Below, piece by piece: positions 10,577 through 20,169 of a DNA stretch of 42,813 nucleotides. The stretch lies in the NCBI GenBank assembly GCA_946623125.1, contig CAMOQR010000010.1, positions 1 through 42,813 on the forward strand, in the 5' to 3' direction. The notes under the pieces are model-generated. The model worked only from the letters and a program-made list of their open reading frames with translations. It searched no databases and was not told the origin of the DNA. This DNA comes from an uncultured Caryophanales bacterium. Lineage in GTDB: Bacteria; Bacillota_I; Bacilli_A; RF39; UBA660. Position 1 is the first letter of the stretch; every line of letters begins with the position of its first letter. Made by a program: the position numbers and the translations under genes.

Positions 10577-12739
10577 ATGAGTTCTTTGTCTAAAAAATTA
10601 GATGATATAAAATTAGAAGATATAATGGAAAAAGTCCATAATTATATTGAAGATGAAGAACAGATTCGTATTATTGAGAAGGCATATCATTTTGCCTTCT
10701 CCAAACATAATGGACAATTTCGTAAGAGTGGGGAGGCTTATATTTATCATCCGATGAATGTTGCTTTGATTCTTACTACTATTTATGCGGATTATGAGAC
10801 TATATCTGCTGGGCTTTTGCATGATGTTTTAGAAGATTGTGATTGCACACCTGAAGAGATGGAAGAAGAGTTTGGGCCTGTTATTACGAAATTAGTAAAG
10901 GGAGTTACTAAATTAAGTAATATTAATTTTTCTACGGAAAATGAATATTTAATTGATTATTATAAAAAAATAATTGTTGGAATGAGTGAAGATGTTCGTG
11001 TTATTATTGTAAAACTTGCCGATCGTCTTCATAATATGAGAACTTTGTGGGCTATTCCTGAAGATCGTCAAAAAGTAAAGGCTCATGAGTCTTTAGATAT
11101 TTTTGCACCGATTGCTCACCATTTAGGTATTCATAAAATTAAAAGTGAATTAGAAGATCTTTCTTTACGTTATTTAAAACCAGATGTCTTTTATGATATT
11201 GCTGAAAAATTAAATAAAACAAAAATTGAAAGAGATCGTATTGTTTATGATATGCAAACTGAAATCACTGATTTATTAAATGAGCATCATATTCCACATG
11301 AAATTAAGGGTCGTGCGAAATGTATTTATAGTATTTATAATAAGCTTGATAAAGGAAAAAAATTCAGTGATATTTATGATTTGTTGGCTCTTAGAATTCT
11401 TGTTAATACAGAACAAGAGTGCTATTTAACTTTGGGTTTAATTCATTCTAAGTTTCGTCCATTACCTAAACGTTTTAAAGATTATATTGCAATGCCAAAA
11501 CCTAATATGTATCAATCTTTACATACTACTATTTTTGGAATAGATGGATACTTATTTGAAATTCAGATTCGTACTCATGAAATGGATGAGGTTGCTGAAA
11601 ATGGTATTGCAGCACATTGGTCTTATAAAGAGAATAAAGGAAGTAATAAGAATGCAAATCTTACCAGTACTACAGAGCAAAAATTACAATTTTTTAAATC
11701 TATTATTGATTTAAGTCATGATAAGATGACAAGCGAAGAGTTTGTTAATAGTGTAAAAGATGAAGTTTTAAATAATAATATTTATTGTTTTACTCCTAAA
11801 GGGGATGTTATGGAATTGCCTCGAGGGGCTACTCCTTTGGATTTTGCTTATAAAATTCATACTAGGGTTGGAGAAACTACTGTAGGTGCTATTGTTAATA
11901 ATAATATTGTTCCACTTGATTATGAATTAAAAGATAATGATATTGTAAAAATTAATACTAATAAAAATTCTACTCCTTCTAAAGAGTGGCTTAATATGGT
12001 TAAATGTAGTACAACTAAGAATAAAATTCGTGCTTTCTTTACTAGAAGTGAAAGAGATATTTATATTGAGCGTGGAAAATATTCTTTAGAAAAAGAATTA
12101 CGCAAAAGAAAAATTGTTTTTTCAGAGTTTTTACAAGATGAGAATATTAAAAAGATTTGTGATACTATTAAAGTTGATGATTTGGATGATATTTATTTAT
12201 CAATTGGTAATGGTAAGGCAACTGTTAATGGTGTAATTAATATTATTTATAAAGAAGAGGAGAAAACTCCTCCTAAAGTTGTTAAAGTAACGCCTAAAAA
12301 TAAAGATGCTGATATTATTGTTAGTGGTATTGATAAAGTTAAAGTAAACTTAGCCAATTGTTGTAATCCAGTTTATGGAGATGAAATTGTTGGTTATATT
12401 ACGAGAGGAAATGGAATAACAGTACATCGTATTCATTGTCATAATTTGGAGATGTTAGAAGAACGTACTGTTGATGTTAGTTGGAATGATAATACGGATA
12501 AAAGGTATTTAACTTGTATTCTTGTACATACAATAGATAATGTAAATCATGTTTTAGATATTATTCAAACCATATCTTCTATGAATGTTAATGTTGATGG
12601 TATTAAAATGATTTCTCATGGAGATACTTCTACTTATGAAGTGAATTGTTATGTAACTGGAATTGATCAGTTAAATAAAATGTCTGTTAATTTATTAAAA
12701 AATAAGTTTATTGAGAAGATTGAGAGGGCAATGAGATGA
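10577..12739 (+). CDS. rel: Bifunctional (p)ppGpp synthetase/hydrolase Rel (RelA/SpoT family)
   Basis: HD motif GLLHDVLED, KLADRLHNMRTL, synthetase GRAKCIYSIYNKL and YQSLHTTIFG, TGS domain CFTPKGDVMELPRGATPLDFAYKIHT, C-terminal ACT-like region. Confidence 0.97.
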   Translation: MSSLSKKLDDIKLEDIMEKVHNYIEDEEQIRIIEKAYHFAFSKHNGQFRKSGEAYIYHPMNVALILTTIYADYETISAGLLHDVLEDCDCTPEEMEEEFGPVITKLVKGVTKLSNINFSTENEYLIDYYKKIIVGMSEDVRVIIVKLADRLHNMRTLWAIPEDRQKVKAHESLDIFAPIAHHLGIHKIKSELEDLSLRYLKPDVFYDIAEKLNKTKIERDRIVYDMQTEITDLLNEHHIPHEIKGRAKCIYSIYNKLDKGKKFSDIYDLLALRILVNTEQECYLTLGLIHSKFRPLPKRFKDYIAMPKPNMYQSLHTTIFGIDGYLFEIQIRTHEMDEVAENGIAAHWSYKENKGSNKNANLTSTTEQKLQFFKSIIDLSHDKMTSEEFVNSVKDEVLNNNIYCFTPKGDVMELPRGATPLDFAYKIHTRVGETTVGAIVNNNIVPLDYELKDNDIVKINTNKNSTPSKEWLNMVKCSTTKNKIRAFFTRSERDIYIERGKYSLEKELRKRKIVFSEFLQDENIKKICDTIKVDDLDDIYLSIGNGKATVNGVINIIYKEEEKTPPKVVKVTPKNKDADIIVSGIDKVKVNLANCCNPVYGDEIVGYITRGNGITVHRIHCHNLEMLEERTVDVSWNDNTDKRYLTCILVHTIDNVNHVLDIIQTISSMNVNVDGIKMISHGDTSTYEVNCYVTGIDQLNKMSVNLLKNKFIEKIERAMR

Positions 12740-13170
12740 GAGTTTTAGTACAGAGAAGTGGAGAATCTTCTGTTTCTGTCAATCATAAAATTGTTGGTCA
12801 AATATCACAAGGGTTAGTGTTGTTTGTTGGCTTTACGGATGGAGATAGTCGTGATGAGATTCAGTACTTGGCTAAAAAAGTTGTTAATTTGAGAATTTTT
12901 CCTGATGAAGATGGAGTTATGAATAAGAGTTTATTAGATTATGGGGGAAGTATTTTGTCAATTTCTCAATTTACATTATATGCTGATACTCAAAAGGGAA
13001 ATCGTCCAAGTTATATTCGGGCAATGAAGGGTGAAGAATCAATTCATTTATATGATTTATTTAATGAAGAATTAAGAAAATATGCAGATGTTGAGACTGG
13101 AATTTTTGGTGCCGATATGGACGTTTCCATTACGAATATTGGTCCAACTACTATTTTGTTAGAGAGATGA
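12736..13170 (+). CDS. dtd: D-aminoacyl-tRNA deacylase
   Basis: MRVLVQRSGESSVSVN, SISQFTLYADTQKGNRPSY, NIGPTTILLE. Confidence 0.97.
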   Translation: MRVLVQRSGESSVSVNHKIVGQISQGLVLFVGFTDGDSRDEIQYLAKKVVNLRIFPDEDGVMNKSLLDYGGSILSISQFTLYADTQKGNRPSYIRAMKGEESIHLYDLFNEELRKYADVETGIFGADMDVSITNIGPTTILLER

Positions 13171-13174
13171 TAAT

Positions 13175-14233
13175 ATGTTTAAAGATAGATTTAATTATAA
13201 AGTGATTAATGCTACTTTTTTGATAATTCTATTTTATGTTTTATTTAATAGTATTAGTTTATGGATAGGTATTTTGCATAAATGTATTACGGTTTTAGGA
13301 CCATTTATCATTGCTTTTGCTTTTGCTTATGCTTTTACACCACTTGTTCGATGGCTTCAAAAAAAGAAAATGAATAAAGGGCTTGCTGTTACCGTTGTTG
13401 TTTTGGGAATTGTTGTTTTCTTTGGTATTTTATTATGGATTACACTACCACTTATTTATGATCAGTTATCTTTACTTGCTAAAATGGTAGTTGAAATTAT
13501 TAATAATTTTGATGCAAGATTTGATGTTAATTTAGGTAGTTATGAAATTAAAATTACGGATTATCTTAATGATTTATTAAAAGAGTTAGGTTCTTTTGCT
13601 TCTTCTACAGGTGTAGATATTGTTAATAAGTTTTTAGGTTTTGCTGGTAAATTTATAGTTGGTTTTGTTGGCTTTATTTACTTTTTACTTGATATGGATA
13701 AGATTCGTGCTAGTATTCGTGATTGGCTAAAATCTTTTGATTTAAGAGGATTTCAATATATTCAGTTAATGGATGGTGAAATTACAAATTATTTAAAGGG
13801 ATTAGAAATTTTTATGGTAATTCAGTTTTTTGAATATAGTTTCTTATTCTTAGTAACAGGGCATCCGAACTGGTTAATTTTAGGAATTCTTGCTTGTATT
13901 ACTACTGTTATTCCTTATTTTGGAGGTTTGATTACCAATTTAATTGCCATTGTTCTTGCTAGTGTTGTATCAACTAAACTTGTTATTTTAACAATTATTA
14001 TCTGTTTGATTTTCCCACAACTTGATGGATATTTAATTTCTCCTAAAGTATATGGTAAAACGAATAATGTTAATCCTTTAATAACAATTATGGCTGTATC
14101 TATTGGAGGCTCTATTGGTGGAGTTGTTGGAATTATTGCAGCATTACCTTGTTATTTATTAATTCGTACAACTTATCATTTCTTTTTAAAGGATTTGCAA
14201 AAGGGAATGGTTATGGTAAAAAAGACTATTTAG
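13175..14233 (+). CDS. AI-2E family transporter (YtvI/PerM-like)
   Basis: Multi-TM; FAYAFTPLVRWLQKKKMNKGLAV, PQLDGYLISPKVYGKTNNVNPLITIMAVSIGGSIGG. Confidence 0.92.
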   Translation: MFKDRFNYKVINATFLIILFYVLFNSISLWIGILHKCITVLGPFIIAFAFAYAFTPLVRWLQKKKMNKGLAVTVVVLGIVVFFGILLWITLPLIYDQLSLLAKMVVEIINNFDARFDVNLGSYEIKITDYLNDLLKELGSFASSTGVDIVNKFLGFAGKFIVGFVGFIYFLLDMDKIRASIRDWLKSFDLRGFQYIQLMDGEITNYLKGLEIFMVIQFFEYSFLFLVTGHPNWLILGILACITTVIPYFGGLITNLIAIVLASVVSTKLVILTIIICLIFPQLDGYLISPKVYGKTNNVNPLITIMAVSIGGSIGGVVGIIAALPCYLLIRTTYHFFLKDLQKGMVMVKKTI

Positions 14234-14242
14234 TCTTTTTTT
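14218..14242 (+). terminator. Terminator
   Basis: AAAAAGACTA-TT-TAGTCTTTTTTT. Confidence 0.7.
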
Positions 14243-14273
14243 ATGTTATAATGTTTATAAAGGTAGTGGTTAT

Positions 14274-14900
14274 ATGTTTTTAGATCGTAATCATATTAAT
14301 GAGAATTCTTTTCAAAATTTTGCTAAGTTTTTTGGATTATATTTTCCAAAAGAAGAAAATTTTGATGAAAAATTAAATTGTATTTATGATTTGATTGTAA
14401 ATAAAAAAATAATGGATATCAATGAAATTTCAAAGGTGAGTAATTGTACTTTAGCAGAATGTGTTTTAAAAATTAAATATTTAAAAAATAAAAGAATGAT
14501 TGGAGATTATTATATTGATACGGTCCATCATCAATTATTAGAATGTAGTGAGGATGATCAAAAATTATTAAAACGTTATACTCCTTTTATTTATCATTCT
14601 CATTTACAAATAGATGAAATGATTCCTCAAATGGCAACCTTAAATGTTTATGATTTAAAAGATAAAATTTTTCAAGATTTGAAGCACCTTGATTCTAAGG
14701 GGTTATTAAATGGTGTTAAAATAGATGATGTGAATCGTAGAATTATTTATTATTCTTTAGAAAAAAGAAAAGCAGATCCTCAGTATGAATCTATTCATTG
14801 TCCTAATTGTGGCGCTTTAAATGATGTTAATGTGTTTGGAAATGCAAAGTGTGGTTATTGTGGATTTATTCTTTCTGGTAGTCAGTTTCATTCCTCTTAA
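14274..14900 (+). CDS. Hypothetical protein with winged-helix-like segments and C-terminal zinc ribbon
   Basis: CPNCGALNDVNVFGNAKCGYCG is a CxxC...CxxC zinc ribbon; preceding ISKVSNCTLAECVLKIKYLKNKRMIGDYYID looks wHTH-like. Confidence 0.75.
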   Translation: MFLDRNHINENSFQNFAKFFGLYFPKEENFDEKLNCIYDLIVNKKIMDINEISKVSNCTLAECVLKIKYLKNKRMIGDYYIDTVHHQLLECSEDDQKLLKRYTPFIYHSHLQIDEMIPQMATLNVYDLKDKIFQDLKHLDSKGLLNGVKIDDVNRRIIYYSLEKRKADPQYESIHCPNCGALNDVNVFGNAKCGYCGFILSGSQFHSS

Positions 14901-14982
14901 AAATTTTTTTAAATAAAAGACTAGATAGTGTTTTTTCTTTTTTTTAAAAGAGCTATAATAAATATTTAATTGGGGGCTTATT

Positions 14983-16134
14983 ATGATTCGCACAGATTCA
15001 AAAACATTATATCGTAAATTAGATCTTGCTCGTAGACTTATGAGGAATGCTAAAAATTCTGATGAGAGATTAGCACTTGTTAATTATATTGGAAATTTAT
15101 ATCATTCTATTTATTGTTTAGGAGAGAAGAATTTAACTTTTGATCATGATAAATCTTTTGGTGGAAAAAAGAATTATAAGAAGTTTATGAGAAAGTTAGA
15201 TATTTATACAGATCGGCTTCTTCAAAATTATGTTTCTTGTAAAGATTTTCATCAATCTTTTTTTGGGGAAATATTACCTGAGATTGAGGCTAGTATTAAT
15301 ACTGTTCTACCTTCTTCTTATGATGTTGATTCTCAATTTACTAAAGCAGATTTTTTAACTATTGTTCATGATTTTATGAGTAGTCTGAAGTTAGAAGATT
15401 TATGGAATTTTTTCTATCAAAATGGAAATATTTATTCTACTGTATCGGGTACAACTCGTGATAATTTAGGATTTACTTTATATAATCCTATTAATGGGGA
15501 TATTGATCTTTTTGTTAAAGATTTTCAGTATGATATGGAAAGTATGAATACATTAGTTCATGAAATGGGACATGGGTATGATTTAAGTCGTTTTGATGGA
15601 TCTGTTATTGATTATAATCATTATTTTTATTTGTCTTTTTATGGGGAAGTTGTTTCAAGATTGTTTGAACGATTACTCTTTCGTTATTTGTTAAAAAATA
15701 ATATCAAAAAAGATACGGTAAAAGATAGAATTCTTTTTTTTGAGGATTTAAATCATGATTTAATATTACAATCTTATATTTTAAGTTTATTAGATGAGAA
15801 TTTTTTTATAGATGATGATTATTTAGATTTTACTGCAGAGGAAATTGCTAAAATGGTTAAGAAGTATTTTCTAGAAGATGCTGATATTCAAGGGTTTATT
15901 AGTCAAATAGATGATATGAATTTATCGGATGTTTATTCTTATTCTTATGGGGATATTATTTCTATCTTTTTATGTGATGCGGTAGAAGAGGATGGGTTTG
16001 ATACGGAAATATTTTCTTACTTTCTTGATAATCGTAAAGAGTTATTTCAGGAAAGTTTTATGAGAGAATGTGGTTTTGGGCCTGGTAATTATATTAAACA
16101 GTATCACAAGGAGTTGAATCTCTTAAAAAGATAA
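14983..16134 (+). CDS. M3-family-like zinc oligopeptidase
   Basis: LVHEMGHGYDLSRFDGS (HExxH) and downstream FYGEVVSRLFERLLF. Confidence 0.8.
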   Translation: MIRTDSKTLYRKLDLARRLMRNAKNSDERLALVNYIGNLYHSIYCLGEKNLTFDHDKSFGGKKNYKKFMRKLDIYTDRLLQNYVSCKDFHQSFFGEILPEIEASINTVLPSSYDVDSQFTKADFLTIVHDFMSSLKLEDLWNFFYQNGNIYSTVSGTTRDNLGFTLYNPINGDIDLFVKDFQYDMESMNTLVHEMGHGYDLSRFDGSVIDYNHYFYLSFYGEVVSRLFERLLFRYLLKNNIKKDTVKDRILFFEDLNHDLILQSYILSLLDENFFIDDDYLDFTAEEIAKMVKKYFLEDADIQGFISQIDDMNLSDVYSYSYGDIISIFLCDAVEEDGFDTEIFSYFLDNRKELFQESFMRECGFGPGNYIKQYHKELNLLKR

Positions 16135-16214
16135 TTGTATTAAATTGGTTTTTTGTATATAATATAGGTGACTTTACTTATGTATTAGTTTTAAAGGGAA
16201 GAGAGGAGAAGTGT

Positions 16215-17594
16215 ATGATACAAAGACAGAAAGGTTGTAATGATATATATGGAAGAGATGCTAAGGTTTGGAAGTATGTTGATCAAGTAATTGATGCTTT
16301 GATGGAAAAATATAATTATAATTATATTCGTACTCCAATTTTTGAAGCAACTGAGCTTTTTCATAGAGGAGTTGGAGAAACAACTGATATTGTTACAAAA
16401 GAAAGTTATGATTTTGTTGATAAAGGTGGAAGAAATATAACTCTACGTCCAGAAGGAACTGCTGGAGTTGTTAGAAGTTATATTGAAAATAAAATGTATG
16501 GAGATCCTAATCAACCCGTTAAGGTGTATTATAATGGTACGATGTATCGTTATGAAAGACCTCAATCTGGAAGAGATCGGGAATTAACTCAGTTTGGTAT
16601 GGAAATATTGGGTAGTGATGATCCTTTAAGTGATGCAGAAATTATTAGTGCTGCTGTTAATCTATATAAGATGCTTGGTTTAAAAGAAATTAAAGTTAAT
16701 ATTAACAGTTTAGGAGATAATGATTCTAGAGCAAAATATCGGGATGCTTTGGTTGAATATTTTAAACCACATATCAAAGATTTTTGTGAGGATTGCCAAG
16801 AGCGTTTAAATAAAAATCCTCTTCGTATTTTAGATTGTAAAGTTGATAAAGATAATGAGTATTTGAAGAAGGCTCCAAAAACTTTAGATTATTTAAATGA
16901 TGAAAGTCGCGATCGTTTCGAGAAGGTTCAAGAGTTCTTAGATATTATGCAAATAGAATATGTAATTGATCCTAATATTGTTCGAGGACTTGATTATTAT
17001 AATCATACTGTTTTTGAAATTGAGGCTAAGGTAGAAGGTTTTGGTTCTAATAATGTATTAGGTGGTGGAGGAAGATATAATGGTCTTGTGAATCAATTAG
17101 ATGGACCTGATACTCCATGTGTTGGTTTTGCATCAGGAATTGGAAGACTTGTTAAGGCTTTAGAACTTGAAAAAGTTAATCTTCCTATTGTTGAAGATAT
17201 TGATTTGTTCTTGATGTATGTGAATGATGATGAAAAGAAATATGCTGCATATCTTTCTCAAGAATTACGTCTTGCAGGTTTTATTGTTGATACAGAATAT
17301 ACTGGTCGTGGATTAAAAGGACAATTTAAACAAGCGGATCGTTTAAATGCTAAGTTTACTTGTGTTCTTAATTCAGAAGATTTAAATAACAATGAAGTTA
17401 AAATCAAAAATAATCATACAAAAGAAGAAGAAATTATTTCTTTGGATGTATTAATTTATTATTTAGATGAGAAAATTAATGCGGGTATGAGTGATGAATA
17501 TGAGGAAGGAGAATGTCAATGTCATCATGATCATGAATCTGTAGAGTGTTGTCATCATGGTCATAGCGGATGTTGTCATTCTCATGATGAGTAA
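16215..17594 (+). CDS. hisS: Histidyl-tRNA synthetase with Cys/His-rich C-terminal tail
   Basis: GCNDIYGRDAKVW, TLRPEGTAGVVRSY, YRYERPQSGRDRELTQFGMEILG, RGLDYYNHTVFEI, GGGGRYNGLV; tail ECQCHHDHESVECCHHGHSGCCHSHDE. Confidence 0.97.
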   Translation: MIQRQKGCNDIYGRDAKVWKYVDQVIDALMEKYNYNYIRTPIFEATELFHRGVGETTDIVTKESYDFVDKGGRNITLRPEGTAGVVRSYIENKMYGDPNQPVKVYYNGTMYRYERPQSGRDRELTQFGMEILGSDDPLSDAEIISAAVNLYKMLGLKEIKVNINSLGDNDSRAKYRDALVEYFKPHIKDFCEDCQERLNKNPLRILDCKVDKDNEYLKKAPKTLDYLNDESRDRFEKVQEFLDIMQIEYVIDPNIVRGLDYYNHTVFEIEAKVEGFGSNNVLGGGGRYNGLVNQLDGPDTPCVGFASGIGRLVKALELEKVNLPIVEDIDLFLMYVNDDEKKYAAYLSQELRLAGFIVDTEYTGRGLKGQFKQADRLNAKFTCVLNSEDLNNNEVKIKNNHTKEEEIISLDVLIYYLDEKINAGMSDEYEEGECQCHHDHESVECCHHGHSGCCHSHDE

Positions 17595-17597
17595 TTT

Positions 17598-17626
17598 AAA
17601 AAGAGAATTTATTTCTCTTTTTTTTC
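17598..17626 (+). terminator. Terminator after hisS
   Basis: AAAAAGAGAA...TTCTCTTTTT plus T run. Confidence 0.75.
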
Positions 17627-17671
17627 TTTTTATCTTTTGATATACTTATATATATAAAGTAGGGTGTTTAT

Positions 17672-18259
17672 ATGGCAAAAAAAATTAAAGGTGTGAAATT
17701 AAAAGAGGCAGATATTCATAAAAATAGTGGAAAAGAAATATCACATACAATTTCTAAAATTAAAGAGAATGAAAGATTTTATACGATTCTTTTAGTTCTT
17801 GTTTTTATGGTTACAATATCAGTATCTATTTATATAGGTTTAAGAGTAAATCTATCATCTCTTTCTGCAGACGAGCTATCTACTTATGCATCTGGTTTTA
17901 GTTACTCTGGGCAATTGATTCATTTAGATTCTACTAATATTGGAATGGAAAATGCAAAAACATATACGATTTCTTCTTCTAATTTTACAAGTGATGATAT
18001 TAATTATCTTATGAAGATTGTTTTAGATCAGCATTTTATCAAAGAGTGTAGATGTGAAGATATGATTGCTAGTTATGATCAGATACATTTCTCGTTTGAA
18101 GATAAAGAGGTTCGATCATTTTCTAATTCTGATTTAGTTTTAAAGACAGGATTTTTACCTCGTGGTAAAAAGGACAGCCTTCGTGTATCTATTTGGTTAG
18201 ATGAAAGTGTTGATACGAACGTACATTTTTATGGAAGAATAGAAATAAATGAATTATAG
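17672..18259 (+). CDS. Hypothetical single-pass membrane protein
   Basis: ORF with one TM segment (FYTILLVLVFMVTISVSIYIGL) and an extracytoplasmic C-terminal region. Confidence 0.8.
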   Translation: MAKKIKGVKLKEADIHKNSGKEISHTISKIKENERFYTILLVLVFMVTISVSIYIGLRVNLSSLSADELSTYASGFSYSGQLIHLDSTNIGMENAKTYTISSSNFTSDDINYLMKIVLDQHFIKECRCEDMIASYDQIHFSFEDKEVRSFSNSDLVLKTGFLPRGKKDSLRVSIWLDESVDTNVHFYGRIEINEL

Positions 18260-18276
18260 ATTCATTTATTTTTTAT
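18243..18276. terminator. Bidirectional terminator between convergent genes
   Basis: AAATAAATGAA...TTCATTTATTT at convergent gene ends. Confidence 0.7.
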
Positions 18277-19028
18277 TTAAAAAATTCTTTTAATATTATT
18301 ACTGTTTTATTATTTTCTAAATAGGAAAAGTGATCAGCATTTTTATAAATAATTAGACCGGAATTCTTAATTATTTTATTTAATAGATAAGCATCTTTTA
18401 ATGGAGTATCTTGATCATTTTCTCCCCATATGATTAAGACTTCATCTTCTATTTTTTTATAATATTTTTTTAAATCTTCTGAAATAATATTTTGAAATGT
18501 TTTTCTCATTTTTTCTGGAATTGTTTTATAGTCAGAAGATGAATATTTTAAAAATAATTGATTTAATTTTTCTTTTTGTCTTTCTTTAGAGAATGTTAAA
18601 ATTATTTTTTTTTCTAATTTATATATTTTTTCTTTTATCCATGTTTTTAATTTTTTCCATCTTTTAATACCTGCGACATCTATTAAAACTATTTTATTTG
18701 CTTTTATTTGTTCTTTTCCTATTAGAATAGATGTTATTCTTCCACCAAAAGAGTGAGCAATGATGTAGGGATTTTTAATTTTTTCTTTTTTTATCCAATA
18801 TTTTATACTTTCTGCATAATCATATATTGTAAATTCTTGTTTTAATGGTTTGCTGTTTCCGAATCCTGGATAATCTAGTATATAAATTGTGTGTGTATCT
18901 TTGAAAGCATTTATAATATTTGTAAAAGTTTTTCGTGTATTTCCCCATCCTGGTAGTATGATAATAGTATTATTTTGATTTCCTATTTTTTCATAATACC
19001 ATTTTTGATTTTTATACTGAAAATACAT
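18273..19028 (-). CDS. Alpha/beta-fold hydrolase
   Basis: IILPGWGNTRKTF, YIIAHSFGGRITSILIG (GxSxG), VLIIWGENDQDTP, catalytic His region NADHFSYLE. Confidence 0.92.
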   Translation of the reverse strand: MYFQYKNQKWYYEKIGNQNNTIIILPGWGNTRKTFTNIINAFKDTHTIYILDYPGFGNSKPLKQEFTIYDYAESIKYWIKKEKIKNPYIIAHSFGGRITSILIGKEQIKANKIVLIDVAGIKRWKKLKTWIKEKIYKLEKKIILTFSKERQKEKLNQLFLKYSSSDYKTIPEKMRKTFQNIISEDLKKYYKKIEDEVLIIWGENDQDTPLKDAYLLNKIIKNSGLIIYKNADHFSYLENNKTVIILKEFFK

Positions 19029-19080
19029 ATTTATTCACCTGGTGTATTTTATGATGATTTTTTAAAAGATGTGAAAAGAC

Positions 19081-19109
19081 TTGTTCCTTATTTTAGAATA
19101 TGATATAAT
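19081..19109 (+). promoter_or_regulatory. Promoter of 6S RNA
   Basis: TTGTTC (19081-19086), 17 nt, TATAAT (19104-19109); predicted start near 19116. Confidence 0.7.
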
Positions 19110-19115
19110 GAAATT

Positions 19116-19298
19116 GTCAGAGAGATACGAACAGGCTCAATTAAAACCGACTAAAATAACGATACGGGAGTTTTGATCAGTCATCGGTGTTGAATACTTA
19201 TTTATTAAGGATCCTAATGATGACGTACGAACACCCACCTGCACATACGGTACAGGTTTTATCGTTGCCGACGACGTATCTCAATTCTGACTTTTTTT
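19116..19298 (+). ncRNA. ssrS: 6S RNA
   Basis: About 180 nt noncoding; closing stem GTCAGA..GAGATACG / CGTATCTC..TCTGAC; 3' half ACACCCACCTG...CAGGTTTTATCGTTGCCGACGACGTATCTC resembles the E. coli 6S 3' half CACCTTG...GGTTACAGCCTGCGGCGGCATCTC; ends in a T run; lies upstream of tcdA/yrvM as Bacillus bsrA does (from memory). Confidence 0.8.
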
Positions 19299-19353
19299 AT
19301 TGATTTTTAATAGTAAGAATGATAAAATATGCCTTGATGAGGTGGTGGTATTA

Positions 19354-20169
19354 ATGCTTGTTTTACCAATTGTTAATAAGAGAAGAGTAATGAATGTTGA
19401 AATACGTCTAAAGAATGCTTCAAAGATTCGTAAAAATGTGTCTTTTGATGATGCGAAAGAAGGAGATATTATTGTAAATCGAGAGAAGTTTTCAGAATCC
19501 TCTTTTCATCATTCTAAAGATATTAATGCTCCCATTGATTTTATTCGTAGTCGTTCTATTTTATATCCTAGAAATTTTTTAATTACCACTCAATTAAAAA
19601 CAGATTCTAATTGTTATGATGTGTATGAAGTTCCACAACCTCCTAAGAAAGTAAATAGTAATTTAGATAAATTATATAGTAAAACAATTACTGATATGCA
19701 AAAGGAAATACCTGGTTCTCCATCTAGAGGAAGATATGTTTCTTTTGAAGATTTAGGAATTGATCATCATTTAAGTAATAGTAAGATTGCTTTACTACAG
19801 AGAATAGTAAAAGAAGATCGAAATCCTGAAATGATATCTCGTAAATTACAAGAGGCTGGTATTTCTGATTTAGAGGATACGATTCATTTTTTAGAAAATT
19901 TTGATTGTACGGTTATATCAGATTCTGTGATTCCTGAAGATAGTTTACAGGATACCTTAAGAGCACTTGGTTCTATTAATAGTCGTGATTATCGTAATTT
20001 AAAAAAATATTATCATATGGCAAAGGCTAATACGGATATTTATACAAAAATTTCCTATATTCATAAAATGATTTATGATAAGCCTCTTACTTTATTAAAA
20101 ACAGATTCTTTTAAGCAAAAACAATTAATTAAAAAGAAAGAAGAAAGTGATTTTTCAAATGTTGCATAG
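19354..20169 (+). CDS. Hypothetical protein
   Basis: ORF open from TTG 19300; ATG 19354 preceded by GATGAGGTGG is a more plausible start and avoids the 6S 3' end. Confidence 0.75.
   Translation: MLVLPIVNKRRVMNVEIRLKNASKIRKNVSFDDAKEGDIIVNREKFSESSFHHSKDINAPIDFIRSRSILYPRNFLITTQLKTDSNCYDVYEVPQPPKKVNSNLDKLYSKTITDMQKEIPGSPSRGRYVSFEDLGIDHHLSNSKIALLQRIVKEDRNPEMISRKLQEAGISDLEDTIHFLENFDCTVISDSVIPEDSLQDTLRALGSINSRDYRNLKKYYHMAKANTDIYTKISYIHKMIYDKPLTLLKTDSFKQKQLIKKKEESDFSNVA

Noticed and set aside
16135-16214. Possible T-box leader before hisS
   Set aside because: Only about 80 nt, no T-box consensus or terminator hairpin; just a promoter-like TATAAT.
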